A stretch of DNA of 64,000 bases from Bryobacterales bacterium (lineage in GTDB: Bacteria > Acidobacteriota > Terriglobia > Bryobacterales > UBA6623). Under the pieces are notes generated by a model, which saw nothing but the letters and a program-made list of their open reading frames with translations, was not told where the DNA came from and made no database searches. The stretch is taken from assembly GCA_026713545.1 (NCBI GenBank), contig JAPOOG010000132.1:27364-91363 (forward strand), read 5' to 3'. This document shows, one piece after another, positions 8,033-15,792 of the stretch; positions within the stretch are counted from its first letter, which is position 1, and each line of letters begins with the position of its first letter. A program made the position numbers and the translations under genes.

Positions 8033-8767
8033 ATGTATCGCAGTCAGGTTGCATTTCCCAAGCAGATGAAACGTCCCCTTCGAGGGCTCCGCCTAGCCGC
8101 GATGGTTGCCGTCTCGGCAGCCTTGCCCGCTACCGCCGAACCGCCCAAGTTCGAGCCGAGCCAGGACGCGTCCGCGCTACTGGAAGCGGCCCGAGAGCAT
8201 CGTGAAGTCTTTCACGAGGACTTCCCGGGCTGCAGGGGCGATCTGCTGATCCACGTCGACGGAGAAGTGCATCGCGGGTCGATGCTATTCAAGCCGCCGA
8301 TCACACTCGAAGTGCAACTCGACGACAAAGAGTTGCGCAAGGAAGTGAAACGCACGATCAAATCCATGCTGTCGCATCGGATGGCGTCGGACGATTCCTC
8401 CCGGCAAAAGAAGCCTGTGGCTTTCGGGCCGGAAGACCACCATCCACTGGGCCGTAAGATTCTCATCGGCGACAAGTATTCCTCGAGCTATCGCATTCAC
8501 GACAATCAGATCCTCGAAGTCGACCGCCAGATGGATGAAAAGCGGTTGTTGATCAGCGTTCTCGATACGGAGAAGACCACCACGGGACGCTATCTGTCGC
8601 GCCACTTTTTCGTAACCGTGTTCGATCGCGCCAGTGGATCGGTCGAGACGGCGTCAGCCTACACGGACGCTTATCAGAAGCTCGGGAACAGCTACTTTCC
8701 GAAAGGGAAGACCAGAACACTGCAGATTGATTGGTTGAATGTGCAGCTTCTGCAAGGCGAGGAATGA
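8033..8767 (+). CDS. Exported DUF3386-like protein
   Basis: 244 residues from ATG 8033; AAGGAG lies about 11 bp upstream. A second in-frame ATG at 8066 would directly precede the signal peptide (RLAAMVAVSAALPATAEPP). The mature part fits the DUF3386 pattern: LLEAAREHREVFHEDFPGCR, VDGEVHRGSM, GDKYSSSYRIHDNQILEVDR, then GRYLSRHFFVTVFD and a Tyr-rich end (YTDAYQKLGNSYFP). Function of the family is unknown; members occur in cyanobacteria and others as exported proteins. It stands directly upstream of a TonB-dependent receptor in the same direction, which suggests a link to uptake, but the 240-bp gap means co-transcription is not certain. Confidence 0.65.
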   Translation: MYRSQVAFPKQMKRPLRGLRLAAMVAVSAALPATAEPPKFEPSQDASALLEAAREHREVFHEDFPGCRGDLLIHVDGEVHRGSMLFKPPITLEVQLDDKELRKEVKRTIKSMLSHRMASDDSSRQKKPVAFGPEDHHPLGRKILIGDKYSSSYRIHDNQILEVDRQMDEKRLLISVLDTEKTTTGRYLSRHFFVTVFDRASGSVETASAYTDAYQKLGNSYFPKGKTRTLQIDWLNVQLLQGEE

Positions 8768-8768
8768 T

Positions 8769-8796
8769 AGCGTCTTGCAACTGAGGCGAAGACGCT
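8769..8796 (+). other. Inverted repeat after the DUF3386 gene
   Basis: AGCGTCTT (8769-8776) and AAGACGCT (8789-8796) are a perfect 8-bp inverted repeat with a 12-nt loop just after the stop codon. No T-tract follows, so it may be a processing or attenuation hairpin rather than an intrinsic terminator. Confidence 0.35.
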
Positions 8797-9010
8797 GCGG
8801 CCTCGATTGCCCGTCTTAGACGCAGCGCCTCGCCTCCTTTGGCTCAGCCGCGAGGATGGTCCAGGCGACCGGAGCTTCAGTCGATTATAGCGAATGCCCT
8901 CCGGACTCCCCGACGGCTGAATGAATAGGCGTGGCTTTTGCGCCGCGTGGGATTGTTCAACAAAAAACCTGTGGCGGCTCGTCCACCACAGACAGACGAC
9001 GGAGGGTGTG

Positions 9011-11275
9011 ATGAAGAAGGTTTATTGTATCTGCGGGGTGCTGCTTCTCTTGGTTTTGCAAGCACTCCCGATGTGGTCCGCGCCGGCGGAAAGCCAAGTG
9101 ATCGCGGGCCGAGTCATCGACGAGACCGGCGGCGCTCTCGCCGGCGCTAACGTTTTCATCAGGGATCTCAAGACCGGGCTGGAGTTTGCGACGGTCGCCG
9201 ACGCCGAGGGCGCTTTTGAGGTCGAGGTTCGCCCCGGGAAGTACCGTGTCACGGCAGCCCGTGCCGAGTTTGCCAATCAAACCCAGATCGTAGAGGTTCC
9301 GTCGCCGGAGGCGCAGGATCTGCTGGCAAAGCTCACACCGGCGCCGCTGGCGCAACAGGTCATCGTCAGTGGTTCACGAGAAGAGGAACTTATCGAGAAC
9401 TCGGTGACGAAAGTCGATGTCGTTTCCAGCACGATGATCAAAGACTCGGGTTATGAGCGTGTCAGCGATCTGCTCTCCGAAGAACCCGGAGTGATCGTTC
9501 GAAGCGGTTCGTCCGGCAATCGCTCGGAAACGCAGATTCAGGGCATCGATTCCCGCCAGTCGCTTGTGCTGATCGACGGCTATCCCGTCGTAGGGGCGCG
9601 GGGCATCAAGCGCGGGATCCTCAACATGGACCGGCAGTCGGCGGGCCGGCTGGAGCGCATCGAAGTGGTCAAGGGCGCCTCTTCAGCGCTCTTCGGTTCC
9701 GAGGCGATCGGCGGGGTGATCAACATGATCACACGCGAAGCGAAACGAAAGTTTGACGGCAACGTCACGACTTCGGCAAGCAGTTTCAGCGGAGTGGACC
9801 TGCGCGGAGATGTGGGTTTCCGGCATCAAGGATGGCACGGCTTCTTCGACGTCGAGCGCCACAAGCGCAATCCCTACCGCCTGATCCCCGACAGTTTCGA
9901 TACGACGGCAGCGGGCTTCCACCGCTACGACTATTTCGGCAAGATGGGTTACGACTTCTCGGAGCGGATCAAGGTGGGGCTGATGGCGAATGCCTTCGAC
10001 AACGACGAGCTCGGCAGGTTCTACGGCGAGTTCGGGCCGCAGACAACCGCAACGAAAGACAGCGCCCAGAACTACGGCCTCAACCTCGACCTGGGACTGA
10101 CCCCGGTCACGCAGTGGACCTTCCGCGGCTACTACGGCAAGTACGACGAAAGCTCGAAGATCGCCGTCCTTGCGATGCCCGGACACATCGACACGAACGC
10201 GAACCTCAATCAGCGACTCTATCGGCTTGAGACGAACATCTCGCACGTCTGGGGTTCGCGGCAGCTTGTTCAGGGCGGCTTGGAGTGGAACCAGGACAAC
10301 TATCGCGGCTACAACCGAGTGGTCGGTGACAACGCCGGGCAGCAGATCTCGATGGTCGACACCTGGTTCAACGACCGCATCGAACTGCACCCGCGCGTCA
10401 GCTTGACGCTGGGCGCCCGCTGGAACGATCACTCGCTCTACGGGGATAAGTTCGTGCCGCGTGCGGGCACCCTGGTGCGGGTTACCGACAACCTGCGCCT
10501 GCGAGGCTCTTGGGGCCGCGGGTTCCGCGCCCCGGATCTGGGTCAGCTCTATTTCCGCTTCCTCAACCCGACCAACTTCTATCAAGTGATCGGGAACCCC
10601 AGCCTGGTTCCGGAAACATCGACGACGAATCAGATCGGCTTCGACTACCGGCTGGACCGTATCCGCTTCAGCGGCACGTATTTCCGGAACGACATCAAAA
10701 ACTTGATTCAGGCCGACCTGATCGGCAGACCGAGCACGCCCCAAGCCCTCCGAGGAATACTCAACGCCTTCAACATCGATTCGGCTTTCCATCCGGGGTT
10801 GCACCGGCTGTTTTTCCTCTACCGCAACGTGGACAACGTGTACACCACAGGGCTCGAAAGCAAGGTGGAAGTGAATCTGACGCGCAATCTGATCGTATCC
10901 TCCAACTACACCTACCTCGATGCCCGCGATAAGGAAACGAAGGCTTTCCTGAGTCAACGTCATCGTCACCACGGCAACTTCCGCGTGTGGTGGTCGACGA
11001 GCCGTTGGGGCGGTCTGCGGACCAACTTCCGAGGCACGTATTTCAGCAAGTGGCCGATCGCGGGGCGCAGCGGCAGCTTCATCGGCGACGCATATCAGGT
11101 ATGGGACTGGTACATCGCCAAGCCTGTGGCCGCCGGCAGCGAATTCTACTTCGCGCTGGACAACCTGTTCGATTCGACAGACTCCAATCTTCAGGCCGCC
11201 GATCCGTCGTTCTTCCGGGCGGACCCCGGCCGCACATTCCGAGTCGGAATGCGCTGGAACTTTGGGAGGGACTAG
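9011..11275 (+). CDS. TonB-dependent outer-membrane receptor
   Basis: 754 residues from ATG 9011, preceded by GGAGGG (9001-9006). Order: signal peptide (1 to about 22), carboxypeptidase-regulatory-like domain (about 26-105, GRVIDETGGALAGANVFI), plug (about 125-245, with ERIEVVKGASSALFGSEAIG), then a 22-strand type barrel ending in an aromatic residue pattern (FRVGMRWNFGRD). The plug motifs VLIDGYPV and GSSALFGSEAIGGVINM resemble BtuB/colicin-I type receptors, not the long Oar-type receptors of this phylum. No TonB box could be fixed. Substrate unknown: iron chelates, haem, cobalamin or a glycan are all possible. Two small genes follow closely and may be part of the same operon. Confidence 0.88.
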   Translation: MKKVYCICGVLLLLVLQALPMWSAPAESQVIAGRVIDETGGALAGANVFIRDLKTGLEFATVADAEGAFEVEVRPGKYRVTAARAEFANQTQIVEVPSPEAQDLLAKLTPAPLAQQVIVSGSREEELIENSVTKVDVVSSTMIKDSGYERVSDLLSEEPGVIVRSGSSGNRSETQIQGIDSRQSLVLIDGYPVVGARGIKRGILNMDRQSAGRLERIEVVKGASSALFGSEAIGGVINMITREAKRKFDGNVTTSASSFSGVDLRGDVGFRHQGWHGFFDVERHKRNPYRLIPDSFDTTAAGFHRYDYFGKMGYDFSERIKVGLMANAFDNDELGRFYGEFGPQTTATKDSAQNYGLNLDLGLTPVTQWTFRGYYGKYDESSKIAVLAMPGHIDTNANLNQRLYRLETNISHVWGSRQLVQGGLEWNQDNYRGYNRVVGDNAGQQISMVDTWFNDRIELHPRVSLTLGARWNDHSLYGDKFVPRAGTLVRVTDNLRLRGSWGRGFRAPDLGQLYFRFLNPTNFYQVIGNPSLVPETSTTNQIGFDYRLDRIRFSGTYFRNDIKNLIQADLIGRPSTPQALRGILNAFNIDSAFHPGLHRLFFLYRNVDNVYTTGLESKVEVNLTRNLIVSSNYTYLDARDKETKAFLSQRHRHHGNFRVWWSTSRWGGLRTNFRGTYFSKWPIAGRSGSFIGDAYQVWDWYIAKPVAAGSEFYFALDNLFDSTDSNLQAADPSFFRADPGRTFRVGMRWNFGRD

Positions 11276-11283
11276 AGAGCGGC

Positions 11284-11418
11284 ATGAAGATACTACTTGA
11301 TGACCGAAACTATCTGTACGTTCTGCTCGGCTCACTGCTGGTTCAGGCCGTGGTGATGGTTCTTCTGGTGTCACTGGGACATCTTCAATCTTCGACGACC
11401 TTGCTTGGCGTGTTTTGA
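11284..11418 (+). CDS. Small single-span membrane protein
   Basis: 44 residues beginning 9 bp after the TonB-receptor stop, with a GAGAG site before the ATG. One hydrophobic helix (about residues 11-30, LYVLLGSLLVQAVVMVLLV). No family recognised. Position suggests an accessory to the receptor, but this is inference from spacing only. Confidence 0.5.
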   Translation: MKILLDDRNYLYVLLGSLLVQAVVMVLLVSLGHLQSSTTLLGVF

Positions 11419-11425
11419 AAGCATC

Positions 11426-11641
11426 ATGCAGCTAAAACCCGTTGTTCTCGCACGTTATGACGGCCTCGGTTCCGTGACCCGCTGCTTGCACGGCTGTATC
11501 CATGTGCAGCTCGGGGTCACAAGCTTGACGCTCACCGAGGAGCAGTATCTGCGCTTCGCGGCAATGCTCAACGATAGCGCCGCCAACTTCGAGCTCTTTC
11601 GTCACGCACAATCCGAAATCGACCTTGCTGGAGGCGGATAG
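11426..11641 (+). CDS. Small conserved-looking protein
   Basis: 71 residues from ATG 11426, 8 bp after the 44-residue gene. The pattern TRCLHGCIHVQLG followed by SLTLTEEQYLRFAAML is of the kind seen in small Cys-containing proteins such as DUF6686 (weak resemblance, by memory). The two cysteines and the histidine in CLHGCIH could bind a metal. It closes the DUF3386-TonB receptor-small membrane protein series; function unknown. Confidence 0.5.
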   Translation: MQLKPVVLARYDGLGSVTRCLHGCIHVQLGVTSLTLTEEQYLRFAAMLNDSAANFELFRHAQSEIDLAGGG

Positions 11642-11688
11642 ACGCTGCAACAAGCAGAGGGTCGATAGAAGAAAGGACAATCCCTCCG

Positions 11689-12930
11689 ATGCAAGTTCCC
11701 GGTTCCCCATGCACTTTCTCTCGTCGGTCGTTCCTCGGCGCAATCTGCGGTCCGGCCGCCGTCGCCGGGACCCGCTGGACGCAATTCCGAGGTGACGGAG
11801 CAAGTTCCGTGGACACTGACCAGAGGCTTCCGCTGGAATGGTCCGACGATAAGAACGTCGCGTGGAGTGTTGCCACTGCGGGTTACGGCCAATCGAGTCC
11901 GGTCGTCTATGGAGACAAGGTCTTCGTGACAAGCGTCGAAGGGGCTCATAAGGAGACACTCATGCTGGCCGCGCACAATCTCTCTGCCGGCAAGAATCTG
12001 TGGATGTATCACGGCAGACCGGGGCAGTCCATCGAAGACTCCAATATGATCAGCAAGGCTGCGCCTACTCCGGCGGTGGACGCGGATGCGGTCTACGCGT
12101 TTTTTGAAACCGGAAACTTAGCGGCCATTGATCACATTGGAAAGCTCAAGTGGGAGCGGCAACTTACCAAGGAGTTCGGGGAATTCGGAGGACGCCACGG
12201 GATCGGCAGCTCGGTCCGCCTCTGTGACTCGGGCGTGTTAGTGCTGGTGGCTCACGACGGGCCGTCTTACCTGCTCTGCGCCGATCGCGGAACCGGCGAA
12301 ACCGTTTGGAAGGCGGATCGCCCGAAAGGCGTTACGTGGAGCACACCCAGCATCGCCAAGCACGATGGCCGCGAGATCGCGCTTGTCAGTGTGGGAAGTC
12401 GAGTCGACGCCTACGATATCGCCGACGGCTCGTTGCTGTGGACCCTGGACGGACTCGAAGGGGCGTTCATCGCCTCTCCGACCCCCATCGCCGGCGGAGC
12501 GATCATCGGATCGAGCCGTAAGGCGCATACCGTAGCCATCCGTTTCGGCCCGGACGCGAAAGCGATGCCGGAGATCGTCTGGCGGACCACGGAGGCTGCC
12601 TCGTATTTCAGTTCTCCGCTTGTACATCAGTCGCGGGTTTACATGGTCAGCAAGGCCGGCGTGGCCTTCTGTCTCGATATCGAATCCGGAGAGGAGATCT
12701 GGCGTTCCCGACTCGAAGGACCAAATTGGGCCTCTCCGATCGGCTTGAAGGATCGAGTCTACTTCTGCGGCGTCAACGGCGTGACAGAAGTCATCGAGGC
12801 GGGCGCTTCATTCACACGGATCGCCAGAAACAACCTGTCTGAAGAGAGTCGCCTCTACGGGACGGCCGTAGCCGAGGACTGCCTTCTACTGCGCTACGGT
12901 CGGCGATTGATCAAAGTATCAGCTGGCTGA
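11689..12930 (+). CDS. Exported PQQ-type beta-propeller protein
   Basis: 413 residues. Tat-like signal with SRRSFLGA at about 12-19. The remainder is a repeated blade pattern typical of the PQQ-binding-like/BamB superfamily: WTQFRGDGASS at the start, then GQSSPVVYGDKVFVTS, AAPTPAVDADAVYAFF, WSTPSIAKHDGREIALV and ASPIGLKDRVYFCG. In this phylum such proteins usually lack dehydrogenase activity; no PQQ-ligating residues are evident. A purine-rich site (GAAAGGA) precedes the ATG. Likely periplasmic; role unknown. Confidence 0.8.
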   Translation: MQVPGSPCTFSRRSFLGAICGPAAVAGTRWTQFRGDGASSVDTDQRLPLEWSDDKNVAWSVATAGYGQSSPVVYGDKVFVTSVEGAHKETLMLAAHNLSAGKNLWMYHGRPGQSIEDSNMISKAAPTPAVDADAVYAFFETGNLAAIDHIGKLKWERQLTKEFGEFGGRHGIGSSVRLCDSGVLVLVAHDGPSYLLCADRGTGETVWKADRPKGVTWSTPSIAKHDGREIALVSVGSRVDAYDIADGSLLWTLDGLEGAFIASPTPIAGGAIIGSSRKAHTVAIRFGPDAKAMPEIVWRTTEAASYFSSPLVHQSRVYMVSKAGVAFCLDIESGEEIWRSRLEGPNWASPIGLKDRVYFCGVNGVTEVIEAGASFTRIARNNLSEESRLYGTAVAEDCLLLRYGRRLIKVSAG

Positions 12931-13002
12931 ACAAGCCACTGGACGTCTTCACTTCCGGGGTCAACGTCAAACTGAACCACGATCCAGACGGAGGGAGACT
13001 TC

Positions 13003-13275
13003 ATGCAGTTCTACATTGATTGCATTCTCGAATTGTTGGAGGCCCCCAATCTCAGCGACAAAGACTGGCAGGACCTAGATGACTTGTCCCAACGGCTTGT
13101 TGATGGTTTCGAGCGAGTGCGCTCATTCAAAGAACGGCGACAAGGTCCGTCCGCGGCGAGTTTGCTGGACGGTATCTGCGAAGCGTCAGTGACCCTGCGA
13201 GGCAGCATCGCTGAGAGAGACGCGAACGTTGCTTTTCGCAACGCAATCTCACTCAGAGCACAGGTGCCCGTGTGA
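13003..13275 (+). CDS. Small hypothetical protein
   Basis: 90 residues, mostly helical and charged, without signal or membrane segment. A strong ribosome site (GGAGGGAG) lies 6 bp before the ATG, the main reason to call it. Contains LSDKDWQDLDDLSQRLVDGF and FKERRQG. No family recognised. It precedes the nusA-region promoter by about 280 bp. Confidence 0.55.
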   Translation: MQFYIDCILELLEAPNLSDKDWQDLDDLSQRLVDGFERVRSFKERRQGPSAASLLDGICEASVTLRGSIAERDANVAFRNAISLRAQVPV

Positions 13276-13558
13276 AGGAGAAGCGCTGAACAGCACACTC
13301 CCGAACGGTTACCAATAGTCTGGAATACACTCGAAACCACATCGGTAGCCACACGATCTAGACGGTGTTTCAGGCAAAACTAGGTTCACACCAAACGTGC
13401 GAACAAAGAGCGGGCTCGGATCGAAGACGCGATGCTGGCGCTGGACACTTCGGGGGACTGCCGCCGAACAGGACTCACGGCAGCCATTCCGACACAGGGC
13501 GCCACTGGCGCGGCCCAGTCGCTCCTGCTTGAGGACGGAATAGAAGAGGCGGCTTCTC
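13276..13558. other. Gap before the rimP operon
   Basis: About 280 bp without a supported gene. One plus-strand frame (about 13385-13590) stays open and has Ala/Glu-rich codons but no start codon, so it could be a worn gene end; I do not call it. Confidence 0.4.
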
Positions 13559-13588
13559 TTGCGTTTCGAGAACGGCGACCTCTACAAT
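13559..13588 (+). promoter_or_regulatory. Promoter of the rimP-nusA-infB operon
   Basis: TTGCGT (13559-13564) and TACAAT (13583-13588) with an 18-bp spacer. Transcription would start near 13595, giving a leader that contains the attenuator hairpin at 13622-13646. Confidence 0.5.
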
Positions 13589-13621
13589 AAAGCCGAAAGG
13601 GCTTACTGGGGGCGTGTTTCC

Positions 13622-13646
13622 AAAGTGGGCGAATGCCCACTTTTTT
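13622..13646 (+). terminator. rimP leader attenuator hairpin
   Basis: AAAGTGGGC (13622-13630) pairs perfectly with GCCCACTTT (13635-13643) around a GAAT loop and runs into six T (13641-13646). A GTGGGC/GCCCAC hairpin with a T-run just ahead of rimP is the known rimP-leader arrangement, where terminator read-through is controlled. It lies 25 bp before the rimP start. Confidence 0.8.
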
Positions 13647-13670
13647 ATTGCGCCCAAAAGTGGCGTACCC

Positions 13671-14138
13671 ATGACTTGGGCGCACGGGCGGGTTCAGCAG
13701 GAGATTTACAAGATTGCGGAAAGGGTCGCCTCGTCGAAGGGGTTGGAAGTTGTCGATGTCGAACTGCGTGGGGGGCTGAGAAACGGTGTCCTCAGAATCT
13801 TCATCGACTGTCCGGAGGGGATTACCCATATGGATTGTGAGGAGGTTTCACGGCAGATCGGGCCGATTCTCGATGTGGAGGATCTGATGCCCGGACCCTA
13901 CCGGCTCGAGGTATCGTCTCCAGGACTGGATCGCAAGCTGATGAAGCAATCCGACTACGAGCGCTTCGCCGGAAAGAAGGCACGGATCAAGCTTCGGCGC
14001 CCGATGGAAGGACGGAAGCAATTTACGGGCCGCCTGCGAGGCTGCATCGAAGGTGCTGTGACCGTGGAGAGCGCGGGAAACCTAATGCAGTTTCACTTGG
14101 AAGATATCGAACAAGCGCGTCTTGTCGTGGAACTCTGA
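13671..14138 (+). CDS. rimP: Ribosome maturation factor RimP
   Basis: 155 residues from ATG 13671. N-terminal alpha/beta domain (VQQEIYKIAERVASSKGLEVVDVEL, then LRIFIDCPEGITHMDCEEVSRQIG), the conserved YRLEVSSPGLDRKL segment, and an SH3-like C-terminal domain from about residue 85. RimP helps 30S subunit maturation. First gene of the classical rimP-nusA-infB operon; the frame stays open upstream through the attenuator, but starts there would be within the hairpin and are rejected. Confidence 0.92.
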   Translation: MTWAHGRVQQEIYKIAERVASSKGLEVVDVELRGGLRNGVLRIFIDCPEGITHMDCEEVSRQIGPILDVEDLMPGPYRLEVSSPGLDRKLMKQSDYERFAGKKARIKLRRPMEGRKQFTGRLRGCIEGAVTVESAGNLMQFHLEDIEQARLVVEL

Positions 14139-14166
14139 AGGCCGATTTTTTCTTTTCGAGGGCAAA

Positions 14167-15792
14167 ATGGAGAACCTTTTCGGTCAAATCGAGGATTTGA
14201 GTCATGCCAAGGGGATCGATCCCAAAGTCGTGATCGATGCCCTCAAGGACGCGATCGTAGTCGCGGCGCGTAAGTATTACAAGGCGGGCGAAGAGTTGGT
14301 CGCTGATTATAACGGCCACTCGGGCCAAGTCGAAGTGTACGCCGTCAAGATCGTTTCCGAGCTCGTGGCCAATCCGGCTCGGGAGATCAGCGTGAGCGCC
14401 GCCCGCCGCTTCCGGCCCGACGCCTCCATCGGAGAGGAGATCCGATTCCGAAAAAAAACAGATGGTTTGGGACGCATCTCCGCCCAGCTTGCAAAACAAG
14501 TGATTTTTCAGAAAATCCGCGAGGCCGAGCGGGAAACGATCTTTAACGAGTTTTCGGGTCGCATTGGCGAGATTGTACCGTGCACCGTCAAGCGCATCGA
14601 AGGGCCGGACCTGATTGTTGACATCGGGCGGACCGAGGCTCGACTTCCACGGCGCGAACAGTCGCGGCTTGAAAGCTTCTCTCCCGGTGACCGGATTCGC
14701 GTCGTGATCAAAAATATTGAAAAGGCAGGCCGTGGACCGGCCGTCATCGTCTCACGAGCCTCCGAAGAATTGGTCAAAACGCTCTTCGAACAGGAAGTTC
14801 CTGAGATCTACGACGGAACGGTCAAGATTATGGCCTGCGGTCGCGAAGCAGGCGAGCGTACCAAGATCGCCGTTCAGTCGAGCGATCGCGATGTGGACGC
14901 TGTCGGTGCCTGCGTCGGCATGAAGGGCATGCGCGTGCAGTCGATCATCCGGGAACTGCGAGGCGAGAAGATCGACATCATCGAATACTCCGAAGAACCG
15001 GTTGAAATGGCGACACGCGCACTGAGCCCGGCGAAGATCAGCCGTGTATCGGTCATCGACCCCCTCGCACGCCACCTTGAAGTGATCGTCGAGGAGACCC
15101 AACTCTCGCTGGCCATCGGTAAGAAAGGCCAGAATGTTCGCTTGGCTGCCAAGCTGATGAGTTGGAGGATCGATATCAAGAGCGAAGACGAAAAACGCCA
15201 GGAAGTCGAATCCGCTATGGCCGCGATGGCGGGTTCCGGTACGCCGGTCAGCATCTTGATCGAACACGGCTTGGGCGAGAATCTCGTGGACAAGCTTCTG
15301 GAAGCGGGGTTAGCAACAGTCGAGCGGATCGCCGACATGACGCCCGAGCAACTCGAGGAGATCCCTGGCATCGGGCCGGAAATGGTCGAGAAAATCACGC
15401 TCTCCGTTGGGGCTTATTTTGGGCAGTTCGAGTCGAGCGAACTGAGCCTCACGCCCTCCGAACAGGAGACAGCCCCTGAAGGGCCAGTTGTAGCTCAGGA
15501 ACCAGAGCTAGCCATGGCGGACTCTACGACGGAGACCGCTGCCGTCATGCCCGGCTTGCCGGTTGAAGGTGCGGATGGGGACGATGACGGATTTGAAGAC
15601 GACGACATTGATTTTGATAACATGGACGTGGATTTGTCCTTCACTACCAACAAAGTGAAGAACGAATTCACCCACTCCGACACGGAGAGTGGCAAGACCC
15701 AACTCCAGTACTCCCCGGTTGTCGAATCAAAACCACCAGTCGAGGATGATGTCCATGACAAGCTAACGGCGAAGGAGTCCGACCGGTCTTGA
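14167..15792 (+). CDS. nusA: Transcription termination/antitermination factor NusA
   Basis: 541 residues from ATG 14167 (GAGGG upstream). NusA N-domain (1 to about 125, starting MENLFGQIEDLSHAKGID), S1 domain (about 130-200, VPCTVKRIEGPDLIVDIG), KH1 and KH2 (about 225-345, GACVGMKGMRVQSIIREL, then LAIGKKGQNVRLAAKL), one helix-hairpin-helix (PEQLEEIPGIGPEMVEKI, about 400-415) and a strongly acidic tail (EGADGDDDGFEDDDIDFDN). The acidic end is an unusual extension of uncertain role. Binds RNA polymerase and nascent RNA. Ends overlapping the infB start. Confidence 0.95.
   Translation: MENLFGQIEDLSHAKGIDPKVVIDALKDAIVVAARKYYKAGEELVADYNGHSGQVEVYAVKIVSELVANPAREISVSAARRFRPDASIGEEIRFRKKTDGLGRISAQLAKQVIFQKIREAERETIFNEFSGRIGEIVPCTVKRIEGPDLIVDIGRTEARLPRREQSRLESFSPGDRIRVVIKNIEKAGRGPAVIVSRASEELVKTLFEQEVPEIYDGTVKIMACGREAGERTKIAVQSSDRDVDAVGACVGMKGMRVQSIIRELRGEKIDIIEYSEEPVEMATRALSPAKISRVSVIDPLARHLEVIVEETQLSLAIGKKGQNVRLAAKLMSWRIDIKSEDEKRQEVESAMAAMAGSGTPVSILIEHGLGENLVDKLLEAGLATVERIADMTPEQLEEIPGIGPEMVEKITLSVGAYFGQFESSELSLTPSEQETAPEGPVVAQEPELAMADSTTETAAVMPGLPVEGADGDDDGFEDDDIDFDNMDVDLSFTTNKVKNEFTHSDTESGKTQLQYSPVVESKPPVEDDVHDKLTAKESDRS

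Noticed and set aside
9683..11374. A 563-codon minus-strand open frame
   Set aside because: Exact antisense shadow of the TonB-receptor gene, whose plug, barrel and start site are all evident.
13386..13829. A minus-strand gene over the rimP leader
   Set aside because: It would cross the rimP attenuator and the coding start of rimP in antisense and has no family pattern.
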